Source of the DNA: Ruegeria sp. Alg231-54
GTDB lineage: Bacteria > Pseudomonadota > Alphaproteobacteria > Rhodobacterales > Rhodobacteraceae
DNA length: 53,387 nt
Assembly: GCF_900143525.1 (NCBI RefSeq)
Contig: NZ_FREZ01000019.1
Coordinates: 1-53,387 of the forward strand
Reading direction: 5' to 3'
The notes below the pieces were generated by a model. The model was not told the origin of the DNA. It saw only the letters and a list, made by a program, of their open reading frames with translations, and searched no databases. Made by a program: the position numbers and the translations under genes. Of this stretch, positions 1 to 7,858 are shown one piece after another. Positions within the stretch are counted from its first letter, which is position 1. Each line of letters begins with the position of its first letter.

Positions 1-249
1 GTTGGCGCCCAGACGGCTTACATTGAACCTGGGAGCCCGTGGGAGAACGGATACTGTGAAAGTTTCAATGGCAGGTTCAGGGACGAGTTGCTCAACGGTG
101 AGATCTTCTACAGTTTGCGCGAAGCACAAATCCTGATCGAACAATGGAGGAGACACTACAACACAAAACGCCCCCACAGTGCTCTGGGCTATCGCCCGCC
201 AGCGCCCGAAACCATCATCCCGATGGATCACAGGCCGATCATGCACTAA
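1..249 (+). CDS. IS3-family transposase OrfB, C-terminal fragment (5' end outside the window)
   Basis: The frame is open from base 1 to a TAA at 247-249 and encodes about 82 residues of the integrase core of an IS3-type OrfB. The stretch SPWENGYCESFNG carries the third acidic residue of the DDE triad, and the end (HYNTKRPHSALGYRPP) is the usual IS3/IS407-like C-terminus. The rest of the element lies left of the window, so it cannot be said whether the IS is intact. It sits next to an integrase gene and belongs to the same mobile region. Confidence 0.88.
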   Translation, partial: VGAQTAYIEPGSPWENGYCESFNGRFRDELLNGEIFYSLREAQILIEQWRRHYNTKRPHSALGYRPPAPETIIPMDHRPIMH

Positions 250-375
250 CAATCAACTTGGACCAGTCAGATGAGGCTGCTCACGATGATGTTCTTCACA
301 TCAACAAAGGTCAGGAGTCTTCGCCACCCGATCGATTCCTGACTCAGGGTAATAAACTTTTCAGATTTCAACACT

Positions 376-1578
376 TCACCGATCATTCTGAGCCGCCTCT
401 TTCATTCTGCATAACTCACCCGCCCACCAGTCTGCCATTCTCACCCGTTCCTCCCAGTGTTCTCCCCGAACATAGGCGCGTCGCACGTCGTTGCCCTCAA
501 CATGGGCCAGAGCACGTTCAACCGCGTCTGCAGCCCACAGACCGCTTTCGTTTGCGAAGGTGCTGAACGTTGCCCTGAAGCCGTGTGCGGTTATCTGATC
601 GGACGAGTACCCCATCCGCCGGAGTGCAGCGTTCAGAGTGTTTTCCGACATGGGTTTCTTCCAGGACCGCGCGGAGGGAAACAGATAATCGCTTGTTCCC
701 GTATGACAATGCAGTTCTTTCAGCTGATCCAGCGCCTGCTGCGGCAACGGAACACGGTGAGGGCGGCGCATTTTCATTCGTTCCGCCGGGACACGCCATG
801 TCGCCTCCTGACACTCAAATTCATCCCATGTCGCCAGTCTGAGCTCTCCGGGGCGCGGGGCCAGAAGGGCCAGGAGATGTAGCGCGTGTTTAGTCGCAGG
901 CTGACCCGAGAAAGCGTCGATCCGGTTCAGAAGCAGGCCAAGCTCTTTCGGATCAAGTATCGCTGATCTGGAGCGCACCTGAGGACGGATAAGCGCGCCC
1001 TTAAGTGCCTCTGTCGGATCCTTTTGCGCCCGTCCGGTCGCAATTGCATAGCGGAACACTGAGCCGATCGTGCTCCGGAGCCGGCTGGTTGTTTCATAGG
1101 TCCCTTTGCTCTCAACCTGCCTTAGCAGGCGCAGAACATCCGGGGTCTCTATCTGCGCAACAGGGCGCTCTGAAAGCACCGGCTCAGTCTGACTGACGAG
1201 CCAGTTCAGCTTCTTCAGAGTGGCAGGCGCCCGCCCTTCTTTTTCGAGCTTTGCGACATACTCCCGGGCCACCACGCCAAAGGTCACTGCGCGTTCCCGT
1301 TCGGCCTCAATCCGTGCCAGTTTCCGCTCCTCTCCCGGGTCTTTGTCTTCCAGCAAAAGCAACTTCGCGGCATCACGTTTTTCGCGTGCAAGTTTGAGGC
1401 TGACAAGGGGGTAAGGACCCAGAGACAGGAGCTTTTCTCTACCCCCAAACCGGTACTTGAGCCGCCAGAGCCTGGACCCGCCCGGATTGATCAGCAGGTG
1501 CAGACCGCCCCCATCGAATATTTTGTAAGGTTTTTCGCGGCTTGCGGTGTTTCGGATGGCTGTATCGGTCAACGGCAT
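376..1578 (-). CDS. Tyrosine integrase of the P4/DUF4102 type
   Basis: This 400-residue protein is a site-specific tyrosine recombinase that inserts genomic islands, usually into tRNA genes. The N-terminal 90 residues match the DUF4102 arm-binding domain (DGGGLHLLI, LSLGPYPLVSL). A SAM-like core-binding domain follows at about 95-190, then the catalytic domain with the Arg of LAPRPGELRL, the HGFR box and a terminal Tyr in RRAYVRGEHWEER. The length is normal for the family. The gene is oriented so that its start faces the 3' end of tRNA-Phe about 165 bp away, the usual arrangement for an island integrated at that tRNA. The island would therefore extend left, beyond the window. Confidence 0.93.
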   Translation of the reverse strand: MPLTDTAIRNTASREKPYKIFDGGGLHLLINPGGSRLWRLKYRFGGREKLLSLGPYPLVSLKLAREKRDAAKLLLLEDKDPGEERKLARIEAERERAVTFGVVAREYVAKLEKEGRAPATLKKLNWLVSQTEPVLSERPVAQIETPDVLRLLRQVESKGTYETTSRLRSTIGSVFRYAIATGRAQKDPTEALKGALIRPQVRSRSAILDPKELGLLLNRIDAFSGQPATKHALHLLALLAPRPGELRLATWDEFECQEATWRVPAERMKMRRPHRVPLPQQALDQLKELHCHTGTSDYLFPSARSWKKPMSENTLNAALRRMGYSSDQITAHGFRATFSTFANESGLWAADAVERALAHVEGNDVRRAYVRGEHWEERVRMADWWAGELCRMKEAAQNDR

Positions 1579-1743
1579 AGGAACAGGAATCGAATTAATG
1601 TGGTTTTGAAAATACCCCCGGAAATACCCCCAGATCGTCTGGCTGCCCCCGGAATCACCTGAACGACGCTGGACTCAGAATGCAGCAAAATCATGGCGTT
1701 ACCGAAAATATCGGACAGTGCTGGACGCTGCTGAAAGTATAAA

Positions 1744-1818
1744 TGGTGCCCGGGGGCGGAATCGAACCACCGACACGAGGATTTTCAATCCACTGCTCTA
1801 CCCCTGAGCTACCCGGGC
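1744..1818 (-). tRNA. tRNA-Phe (GAA)
   Basis: Read on the minus strand this is a 75-nt cloverleaf with encoded CCA. It has acceptor stem GCCCGGG/CCCGGGC, D arm GCTC-GAGC, anticodon loop TTGAAAA with GAA at positions 34-36, and T loop TTCGATT. The anticodon stem GTGGA/TCCTC contains one T-T mismatch. Its 3' end faces the integrase gene, so it is the likely attachment site of the element on the left. Confidence 0.97.
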
Positions 1819-1897
1819 ACGGGAACGGCGTTTGCCGTTGGGTGGAGGCCTTCTATGACTTGCTACAGGCAGTGTCCAGAGGCTTTTTCACATTTTT

Positions 1898-2080
1898 TCA
1901 ATGTGGACGTTGTTGCTCTGGTTCGGGATCGGAGACTTCTGTTTCAACGTCCTCTTCCCGCTGCGATGGAACCGCGTAGGACCCGTTCAGCCACTTGGCC
2001 AGATCAATATCAGCACACCGTTTCGAACAGAATGGCCGAAACTCGGTTACAGACTTTTCTGCGCAGATCGGGCAGCTCAT
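1898..2080 (-). CDS. yacG: DNA gyrase inhibitor YacG (zinc-binding)
   Basis: This 60-residue protein carries the YacG zinc site: CPIC at residues 3-6 and CSKRC near residues 18-22. The RPFCS-x-RC-x-x-IDLAKWL core is diagnostic of the family. In E. coli YacG binds GyrB and inhibits gyrase. The acidic tail is also usual. Its ATG overlaps the stop of the upstream RNase E/G gene by four bases (ATGA), so the two are probably translationally coupled. It is the last gene of the housekeeping run before tRNA-Phe. Confidence 0.93.
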   Translation of the reverse strand: MSCPICAEKSVTEFRPFCSKRCADIDLAKWLNGSYAVPSQREEDVETEVSDPEPEQQRPH

Positions 2081-3099
2081 TTCAGAACTTCCGACAACGG
2101 GATACGGCCGCGTTTGCGCTGTAGCTCGTAGTGGCCAAGAGGGGTCCAGCCTGCCAGCGTGGTTTCGACCGAATCTGCCTTCAACGCAGCGCGCAGAGAG
2201 GCCTCGAACCCACGGCGATCCTTTTTGGGCATTGGTGCTAGGTCCAGAGTGATTTGCCCCCCAAGACCGCGAACGCGCAAGGCACGGGCAAGCCCCTTGG
2301 CACAGGCGAAATTTACTTTGGTTCCGGCTGCCATCGACGTGTCGGACCCGGTGTTGACATCCACAGCGACCAAGGCCCGGGTGGGCTGAATATATAGATA
2401 CCCGCCTCCGGGCAGTGGCTCGGAAATACCACGCGCCACGTCCAATGCATCCACTACGCCATGCGTTTCGAAACTGCCCGGCTGTGTCACAACCTCAGCT
2501 GGGTAGGTCCAGTCGCGCCAAGCCAGAACGTGGGGTCCGTCACCTTCCAGCAGCAGCTCGGGCTCAGTTCCCAGATCGTTCAAAACCTGATCCGCATGGG
2601 CCAGCATCGCGCCGATATCTTCGGCGATTTCAGCCGCGCCTTCGCCCTCACAACAGGACCGCAGGATCAGGCCATGGCTGCTGCCCTCCATGCTCTCATG
2701 AGCGATTTCAAGAAGGCGGTCACGCTCATCTTCGTCGTGGATGGAACGTGAGATATTCAAACCGGGCGCATCAGGCGTGACGATCGCATAGCGGCTTTTG
2801 AACAGAACCCGATCGGTCACTGGCAGCGCCTTACCGGGTTCGGCATAGCCCGTCACCTGAACCAACATCAGTGCACCGGGTGCGAGCCCTTTGATCTGTC
2901 GTAGAAAAGCCGGACCGTTAGGTGTGGTCAGGAACATGCCGCCCTGCCCTTTGACCGGTCGGTCGGCACGGGCACGGTAAATCGTACCCGGCGCGGGCGC
3001 GTCAGCTGCAATCAGGAAATCGTCCAGCTGACCGTCGACCATAAGGGCGGCAGCTTCGCGGTTTTCGATGTGATCCAGAACAATGGTTCGACCCTTCAT
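2077..3099 (-). CDS. Short ribonuclease E/G-family protein
   Basis: The 340-residue protein corresponds to the catalytic part of RNase E/G, the endonuclease of rRNA maturation and mRNA decay. Residues 35-100 resemble the S1-like region. The two metal-binding aspartates are visible as D247 in VAVDVNTGSD and D286 in ITLDLAPM. It stops shortly after the DNase-I-like subdomain and lacks the CPxC zinc link, the small domain and the long scaffold tail of RNase E. This compact form is common in Rhodobacteraceae next to maf and yacG. The start overlaps the end of maf by four bases and the stop overlaps yacG by four, so all three form one operon. A second full-length RNase E is expected elsewhere in the genome. 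Confidence 0.87.
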   Translation of the reverse strand: MKGRTIVLDHIENREAAALMVDGQLDDFLIAADAPAPGTIYRARADRPVKGQGGMFLTTPNGPAFLRQIKGLAPGALMLVQVTGYAEPGKALPVTDRVLFKSRYAIVTPDAPGLNISRSIHDEDERDRLLEIAHESMEGSSHGLILRSCCEGEGAAEIAEDIGAMLAHADQVLNDLGTEPELLLEGDGPHVLAWRDWTYPAEVVTQPGSFETHGVVDALDVARGISEPLPGGGYLYIQPTRALVAVDVNTGSDTSMAAGTKVNFACAKGLARALRVRGLGGQITLDLAPMPKKDRRGFEASLRAALKADSVETTLAGWTPLGHYELQRKRGRIPLSEVLK

Positions 3100-3674
3100 G
3101 ACACCTCACGATACAGGGGATAGCCGATGCCTTGCAAAAGCGCGGCAGTCTCGGACAGGGGGAGCCCCACGATGCCGGTAAACGAACCAGAAATCCAAGG
3201 GATGAAAGCCCCGGCAGGGCCTTGAATGGCGTAAGCGCCTGCTTTGCCCTGCCAGTCTCCGGTCGCCAGGTAAGCGTTGATTTCAACGTCTGACAGGCGT
3301 TTGACCTTGACCTGAGACACAACATCACGCTGTAGAACGCGGTCCCCGCATCGTACGGCGACCGAGGTGATTACGCGGTGCCGTCGACCGGACAAAGCAT
3401 GCAGGAATTCAGCCGCCTGGCCCGCGTCTTCCGGTTTTCCCAGAATACGGCGACCCAGTGCGACAGTGGTATCCGCACAAAGAGTTACATCGTCGCCATC
3501 GGCCTGTACCGCCTGCACTTTTGCCCGCGTAATGCGATTGCAATAGGGCACCGGCAGCTCACCTTTCAGCGGCGTTTCATCAATGTCGGGTGCACGGATG
3601 GCATCGGGCTGCACGCCAAGCTGGGCCAACAGGTCCAGCCGCCTTGGGCTGCCCGATCCTAAGATAAACGCCAT
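3096..3674 (-). CDS. maf: Maf-like nucleoside triphosphate pyrophosphatase
   Basis: The 192-residue protein begins with the Maf signature LGSGSPRRLDLLAQLG and has the catalytic region ADTTVALGRRILGKP near residue 70, followed by a GRRHRVITSV strand. Maf proteins hydrolyse non-canonical or pyrimidine nucleoside triphosphates to monophosphate and pyrophosphate, acting as a cytosolic house-cleaning enzyme. The end (GSFTGIVGLPLSET) is the conserved nucleotide-recognition segment. The gene follows infA by 11 bases and overlaps the RNase E/G gene. It has normal length and no missing motif that I can see. Confidence 0.93.
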   Translation of the reverse strand: MAFILGSGSPRRLDLLAQLGVQPDAIRAPDIDETPLKGELPVPYCNRITRAKVQAVQADGDDVTLCADTTVALGRRILGKPEDAGQAAEFLHALSGRRHRVITSVAVRCGDRVLQRDVVSQVKVKRLSDVEINAYLATGDWQGKAGAYAIQGPAGAFIPWISGSFTGIVGLPLSETAALLQGIGYPLYREVS

Positions 3675-3685
3675 TGCGGCAGGCG

Positions 3686-3904
3686 TTACTTGAAGCGGTA
3701 GTTGATCCGACCCTTGGTCAGATCATAGGGGGTCATCTCGACCTGAACTTTGTCGCCGGCCAGAACACGGATGCGGTTCTTGCGCATCTTGCCTGCCGTA
3801 TGTGCGATGATCTCATGGCCGTTTTCCAGCTCGACCCGAAACGTCGCATTAGGCAGGAGTTCCTTCACGACACCGGGAAATTCGAGCGTATCTTCCTTGG
3901 CCAT
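3686..3904 (-). CDS. infA: Translation initiation factor IF-1
   Basis: The 72-residue product from the ATG at 3904 is a textbook IF-1. It begins MAKEDTLEFPG, has an OB fold, contains the conserved segment HTAGKMRKNRIRVL and ends YDLTKGRINYRFK. IF-1 binds the A site of the 30S subunit during initiation. An upstream in-frame start would add eight residues (MQLKCGDN) not found in the family, so the inner ATG is preferred. The gene heads infA-maf-rng-yacG. Confidence 0.97.
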   Translation of the reverse strand: MAKEDTLEFPGVVKELLPNATFRVELENGHEIIAHTAGKMRKNRIRVLAGDKVQVEMTPYDLTKGRINYRFK

Positions 3905-3995
3905 GTTGTCTCCACATTTAAGTTGCACCCGCAGAATCTGCGGGGATGTGCGCTTAAATGAGCCTATTTTGGCCCTATTTCAAGGGCGGAATCAC

Positions 3996-4871
3996 CTATA
4001 GGGCGGATATTGTGACCGAATCGACTCGGGGTGATTGCTCATCCCAATGAGTTCGGTTGAGGACATGGCCATCGGAACGCACACAGGCGATGGCCGACAT
4101 GTCGACCTCAGCATAAGTCCAGCCGGGTTGGTTCAGGGTGCCTTCGGCCAGCACTCCGGTCGCGGGAAAGCCCTTGTCCGGTGGACCAAATATACCGCCA
4201 GTGCCGGTGTTCAGGTCAACGACTTCGGACCAATCATTAACGCCCACTAGGGACGACATCACCGTAACGCATTGATTTTCTAATGCTCTGGACATCGCGC
4301 CGATACGCACACGCCAATAGCCTGACAACGCCTCGGTGCAGGACGGGACAAGGATAAGGTCTGCCTCGCTGAGAGCACGACCCAACAGCGGAAACTCACT
4401 ATCGTAACAGATCAGCACCCCGATTTTGCCCAGCGCAGTATCAAACAGCTTCAGCGGGCCGCCAGAGGCAATATCCCAAGACTCGCGTTCGAACCGGGTC
4501 ATGATCTGTTTGTCCTGGTGGTCCTGTTTGCCATCTGGGGCATAGAATGCAGCCCGGTTCACAGGTCGCTCGGGGCCATCCACAACCGGGGCCGATGCGC
4601 CCAGAATGTACGCCTTGTACTCCTGTGCGAGGCGCTGGTGCAGGTTTCGCACTTCCTCCATCCGATCCGAAACCGCGTGGATTGACCGCCCCAGATCACC
4701 CGCCACCTCGGCCCCGTCGAGCGTCGACAGCTCCATCGCGCCATATTCAGGAAAAACCAGCAGGTCCGCCCCCTGCCCCGCGGCGTCTGAGATCCAGCGG
4801 TCCAGCTTGTCCTCATACTGCGCCCAGCTGTCGAGCCAATCGAGGTTATAGGCGGCAGTAGCGACTTTCAT
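3996..4871 (-). CDS. Carbon-nitrogen hydrolase (nitrilase superfamily)
   Basis: The 291-residue protein is a nitrilase-superfamily amidase. The catalytic triad is visible: E42 in VFPEYGAMEL, K121 in HQDKQIMTRFE, and C155 in GVLICYDSEFP. The fold covers the whole chain and no second domain is present. Such enzymes hydrolyse amides or, less often, nitriles; the substrate cannot be told from sequence. The GxLICYDxEFP variant and the overall length are closer to the aliphatic-amidase/Nit-like branches than to true nitrilases. It is transcribed with infA downstream but is separated from it by 91 bases, so it may be its own unit. It is an accessory gene inside an otherwise housekeeping run. Confidence 0.85.
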   Translation of the reverse strand: MKVATAAYNLDWLDSWAQYEDKLDRWISDAAGQGADLLVFPEYGAMELSTLDGAEVAGDLGRSIHAVSDRMEEVRNLHQRLAQEYKAYILGASAPVVDGPERPVNRAAFYAPDGKQDHQDKQIMTRFERESWDIASGGPLKLFDTALGKIGVLICYDSEFPLLGRALSEADLILVPSCTEALSGYWRVRIGAMSRALENQCVTVMSSLVGVNDWSEVVDLNTGTGGIFGPPDKGFPATGVLAEGTLNQPGWTYAEVDMSAIACVRSDGHVLNRTHWDEQSPRVDSVTISAL

Positions 4872-5167
4872 GGGCTATCCTTGCGGTCCAAACTCGGGCG
4901 AATTTATGTGTGAGTTCGCGGTCTGTATAGCCCCATCCTGTCAACATGTGTATTGAACGAACAACACCACTGTGAGCCCAGTGCTGACTTCTTGTTCAAG
5001 CGCAACATCCATCACAACGATTGCATATGCGTCTTCCATCTCAGCCATTGAGTTAATAACGGCACAGGGAACTGGCAAAATCTTGCTGGAGAATTGGCAG
5101 GCCCCTTTTCAATTTCGGTCAAATCATCGTAGAACCCCGTTAGTCTTCGAAGCGGCAATGAAGCATC
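4872..5167. other. Intergenic region upstream of the nitrilase-type gene
   Basis: About 300 bases lie between the divergently transcribed nitrilase-type and CHAP genes. Promoters for both must lie here, but I see no convincing boxes, terminators or repeats. A short open frame crossing it on the plus strand has no family resemblance. Confidence 0.4.
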
Positions 5168-5728
5168 TTGGAATACAGCGCCCACAAAACAAATACGATT
5201 TGGCCGCGCGTGTCCGGCACCGCCCGAACCGCGATTGCGGTGGGAGTTTGTTGTATTGTCTCCGCCTGCTCCGAGCGTCCAACCGATGCGGACCTCAATC
5301 CGGAACGTCAGTCAATGGCTTTGCGGGAGGTCGCGCAAAAGCAAGCCCGGGGGCAAAGGGTGTGGTGCGTGCCCTACGCACGTAACCTCAGCGGCATCCA
5401 AATTCGCGGCAACGCCAAGGATTGGTGGGGAAGGGCGCGCAGTGCATTTGAACGCGGCAATGAACCAGCTGTCGGTGCTGTGATGTCGTTTCGAGCAACC
5501 AGCGGGATGCCCTTGGGTCATGTGGCTGTCGTGTCGGATATTGTCACGGACCGGGAAGTCATTGTGAATCACGCCAACTGGCACCGCAACAAGGTATCGT
5601 TGAAAATGGGCGTCAGGGACGTATCCAAACACAATGATTGGACCTTGGTCCGGGTCGAAACTCAGCCGGGCCGGTATGGCAATTTCTACCCAGTGAACGG
5701 GTTTATCTATCCGAAAGATGACGGGTAG
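5168..5728 (+). CDS. CHAP-domain lipoprotein, putative peptidoglycan amidase
   Basis: The product has a hydrophobic segment AIAVGVCCIVSAC ending in a possible lipobox cysteine, so it is probably a lipoprotein or secreted. The rest is a CHAP (NlpC/P60-like) domain with the catalytic Cys in RVWCVPYAR, the His in GHVAVVSD and the third polar residue in NHANW. CHAP enzymes cleave amide bonds in peptidoglycan peptides. The start is uncertain: the frame opens with a TTG at 5168, and a GTG at 5210 would give a shorter signal peptide with little change in function. Neither has a strong ribosome site. It stands alone on the plus strand. Confidence 0.75.
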   Translation: MEYSAHKTNTIWPRVSGTARTAIAVGVCCIVSACSERPTDADLNPERQSMALREVAQKQARGQRVWCVPYARNLSGIQIRGNAKDWWGRARSAFERGNEPAVGAVMSFRATSGMPLGHVAVVSDIVTDREVIVNHANWHRNKVSLKMGVRDVSKHNDWTLVRVETQPGRYGNFYPVNGFIYPKDDG

Positions 5729-5867
5729 CTCAATTTCTCTTCGCGTCTGCCGCAAGGCATCGGAATGCGCCACGAGCGTTTCCTGCTTCGGCCGTGAATA
5801 GCGAGCACTTACCGTTTGCGCGGGGAGGTCTAACGTCGATATCGTCCGCAGAGCAGACGAAAACTAT

Positions 5868-6461
5868 CTACAAATCCCGCATCCAAAACTGCAGTCGCTT
5901 TGCTGTCTCGCCCTCTTCCCCTACATCCTTCCACAAAAACTGCGCGATCACACCGGGCAGTGGCTCATATCCCCGCGCGCGCCAGAAGGTATCCAAGGGG
6001 CGAAAATTATCGGGCCGCATTGGGTGGTCGGGCGCGCGCTGTGCACTGCAAAAGGCACATTTTCTGTAGCCCAGCTTGCGCGCGTGTGCCTCGCGATGGT
6101 CAAAGAACTTATGCCCAACGCCCTGCCCCCGATAATCCGACAAAAGGACGGATTCGGCACAATAGAAGATTTTGGCCAGATCTAGGCCCGAGCCTTCAAA
6201 GGCGGCGGCAAAATCGTCGGCGTGATCGGTCAGAGGGGCACCGGTCGAAGCGCCTATCAGGCGGTCACCATCGAATGCTCCAACAACGACTGCTTTGTCG
6301 CTGTCACGGTAAGATTGCAGGTACTTCCGCTCGTAGTTGACGTCGCCGTCATACAGATACGGCCACGCACGAAACACCCGAATCCGCAAACGCGCCACAT
6401 CGTCCAAGGCATCTGTCAGCGCCGCCCCGGTCAGGGGGCGGACAGCTGTGACCTCAGCCAT
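5868..6461 (-). CDS. GNAT-family N-acetyltransferase
   Basis: This 197-residue protein has the GNAT acetyl-CoA loop in YRGQGVGHKFFDHREAHARKLG (about residues 113-134), preceded by the strand AESVLLSDY. GNAT enzymes transfer an acyl group from CoA to an amine; the acceptor is unknown. The C-terminal segment (FWRARGYEPL, WKDV) is typical of small-molecule GNATs. Its ATG overlaps the end of the NTF2-like gene upstream by eight bases, so the two are likely co-transcribed. Confidence 0.85.
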   Translation of the reverse strand: MAEVTAVRPLTGAALTDALDDVARLRIRVFRAWPYLYDGDVNYERKYLQSYRDSDKAVVVGAFDGDRLIGASTGAPLTDHADDFAAAFEGSGLDLAKIFYCAESVLLSDYRGQGVGHKFFDHREAHARKLGYRKCAFCSAQRAPDHPMRPDNFRPLDTFWRARGYEPLPGVIAQFLWKDVGEEGETAKRLQFWMRDL

Positions 6462-6852
6462 TCGAAACCTGCTTGGTCCAGTCAGCGAGGTTGTAGAACG
6501 TGGTAACGCGGGTGATCTTGCCGTCTTTCACGTCAAAGAAGGACCCGGCGGGCAAGCGATAGGATTGACCGCGGGCTTCGGGCAAACCCTCATCCGTCTG
6601 CAGATAGGTACCGTTCACAGTGAACTCGGCCGCAGCGCGAGTACCGCCTGCGGCCTCAAACACCACGATGTCCGTCAAGTGTTCCTTATAGCAGCGGTTC
6701 ATATGGGCGCAGAAGGCTACAAATTTTTCCTTGCCTGCGCGAATCTGGCCTTCGTTCACGTGATGCGCCACGTCATCTGACAGGCATGCCAGCATGCCGT
6801 CGACGTCACCAGCATTGAAAGCGTCGAAATAGGTCTTGACGGTTTGGTTCAT
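6454..6852 (-). CDS. NTF2/SnoaL-like (ketosteroid-isomerase-related) protein
   Basis: The protein from the ATG at 6852 has 132 residues and the SnoaL-like cone fold pattern: YFDAFNAGDVDGMLACLSDD at the start, followed by a central AEFTVNGTYLQTDEG strand and DVKDGKITRVTTFYN at the end. Family members are small-molecule binding proteins or isomerases. The function here is not determinable, though this subgroup is often annotated as ketosteroid isomerase-related. A longer in-frame start at 6978 would overlap the upstream phosphatase gene and add unrelated sequence. The gap to that gene is two bases. Confidence 0.8.
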   Translation of the reverse strand: MNQTVKTYFDAFNAGDVDGMLACLSDDVAHHVNEGQIRAGKEKFVAFCAHMNRCYKEHLTDIVVFEAAGGTRAAAEFTVNGTYLQTDEGLPEARGQSYRLPAGSFFDVKDGKITRVTTFYNLADWTKQVSNG

Positions 6853-6854
6853 GG

Positions 6855-7307
6855 TCACTCCGTAGGTTTGCCCCAGCGGCCTTTGAGATGCTGAATGATC
6901 TGGTCGCGGGTCTGTCGGTAGTGAATTAACTTGTCTGCGCGGCTTTCGCCCAGTCCGGTAGGGTCCATTATTGGCCAATAATCGACATCCAGGTGAAAAA
7001 TGCGGGTCAATTCCAGCGCCTGACGCTGACTGGCCGGTGACAACGCAACGATCAGGTCGAACGAGCTGAGGTCGTCACCCCATTCCTGCATCTCATCAAA
7101 CGAGCGGGACCGATGGCGGGACAGTTCAACGCCAACCTCCTGACAGACCGCGATGCAAAACCCGTCAATCTCAAGGTCATTTCGCACACCGGCGGATTGT
7201 ACGTAGGTGCCGGTACCATAGAACTTTTTCATGAGCCCTTCGGCCATAGGGGACCGAACCGCGTTATGGTCGCAACAAAACAGGACCGACTGCGGTAAAG
7301 GCTTCAC
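6855..7307 (-). CDS. Low-molecular-weight phosphotyrosine phosphatase-like protein (ArsC-type fold)
   Basis: The 150-residue protein carries the LMW-PTP P-loop C-x5-R-S as C12-DHNAV-R18-S19 and the general-acid aspartate at D115 in MDPTG. The family includes protein tyrosine phosphatases and thioredoxin-coupled arsenate reductases. The usual second and third ArsC cysteines are not clearly present in the right positions, so a phosphatase role is more likely. In Rhodobacteraceae this gene follows the UPF0262 gene, as it does here with a gap of three bases. Confidence 0.85.
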   Translation of the reverse strand: MKPLPQSVLFCCDHNAVRSPMAEGLMKKFYGTGTYVQSAGVRNDLEIDGFCIAVCQEVGVELSRHRSRSFDEMQEWGDDLSSFDLIVALSPASQRQALELTRIFHLDVDYWPIMDPTGLGESRADKLIHYRQTRDQIIQHLKGRWGKPTE

Positions 7308-7310
7308 GCG

Positions 7311-7790
7311 TCAGCCCCCGAAATGCAGCACGCAGATCAGCGTGAACAGGCGACGCGCGGTATCGGTATCTATGTCGGCCTTACCTTCAAGTCGCTCCTG
7401 CAAGACGCGGCTGCCTTCGTTGTGGATGCCGCGACGGGCCATGTCGATGGTTTCGATCTGGCTAGGCGGCAGGGTCTTTACCGCGTTGAAATAGCTTTCG
7501 CAGATCTGAAAGTAGTCTTTGACCACCTGGCGAAACGGCCCCAGCGACAGATGAAACTCTGCCGCCTTTTCTTCGGCCTCTGTGGCAATGTCGAAAACCA
7601 GCCGTTTGTCGCGGATCGATAGCTGCACACGGTAAGGTCCGTCGGGCACGACACGGTCATCGCGTACAGGCAGCGCAAAGCTGTTTTCTTCCAGCAGATC
7701 ATAGATCGCAACCTTACGCTCCTGCTCGATTTCGGGGGTCGGCGGAGGCAGGTTTCGGTCATCTAGTTCGATGTACGAGATACGAGTCAT
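7311..7790 (-). CDS. UPF0262 family protein
   Basis: This 159-residue protein matches the UPF0262 family of alphaproteobacteria, which has no known function. It begins MTRISYIELDDRNLPPPTPEIEQ and has the segment GPFRQVVKDYFQICESYF. It has no signal peptide or membrane segment and is presumably cytosolic. It sits between hisD and the LMW phosphatase as usual, except that a glycosyltransferase gene has been placed between it and hisD here. Confidence 0.9.
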   Translation of the reverse strand: MTRISYIELDDRNLPPPTPEIEQERKVAIYDLLEENSFALPVRDDRVVPDGPYRVQLSIRDKRLVFDIATEAEEKAAEFHLSLGPFRQVVKDYFQICESYFNAVKTLPPSQIETIDMARRGIHNEGSRVLQERLEGKADIDTDTARRLFTLICVLHFGG

Positions 7791-7858
7791 AATGCGTGGT
7801 CCGTTCAGGTCTGGACAGACTTATAGCAATAAAAATTAATGAACAACGCAAGAGCAGA

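Noticed and set aside
5702..5716. CTATCCGAAAGATG inside the end of the CHAP gene as a fifth copy of the EPS repeat
   Set aside because: Only the left half matches. The right half is not GGATA, and it lies in a coding region away from any EPS gene.
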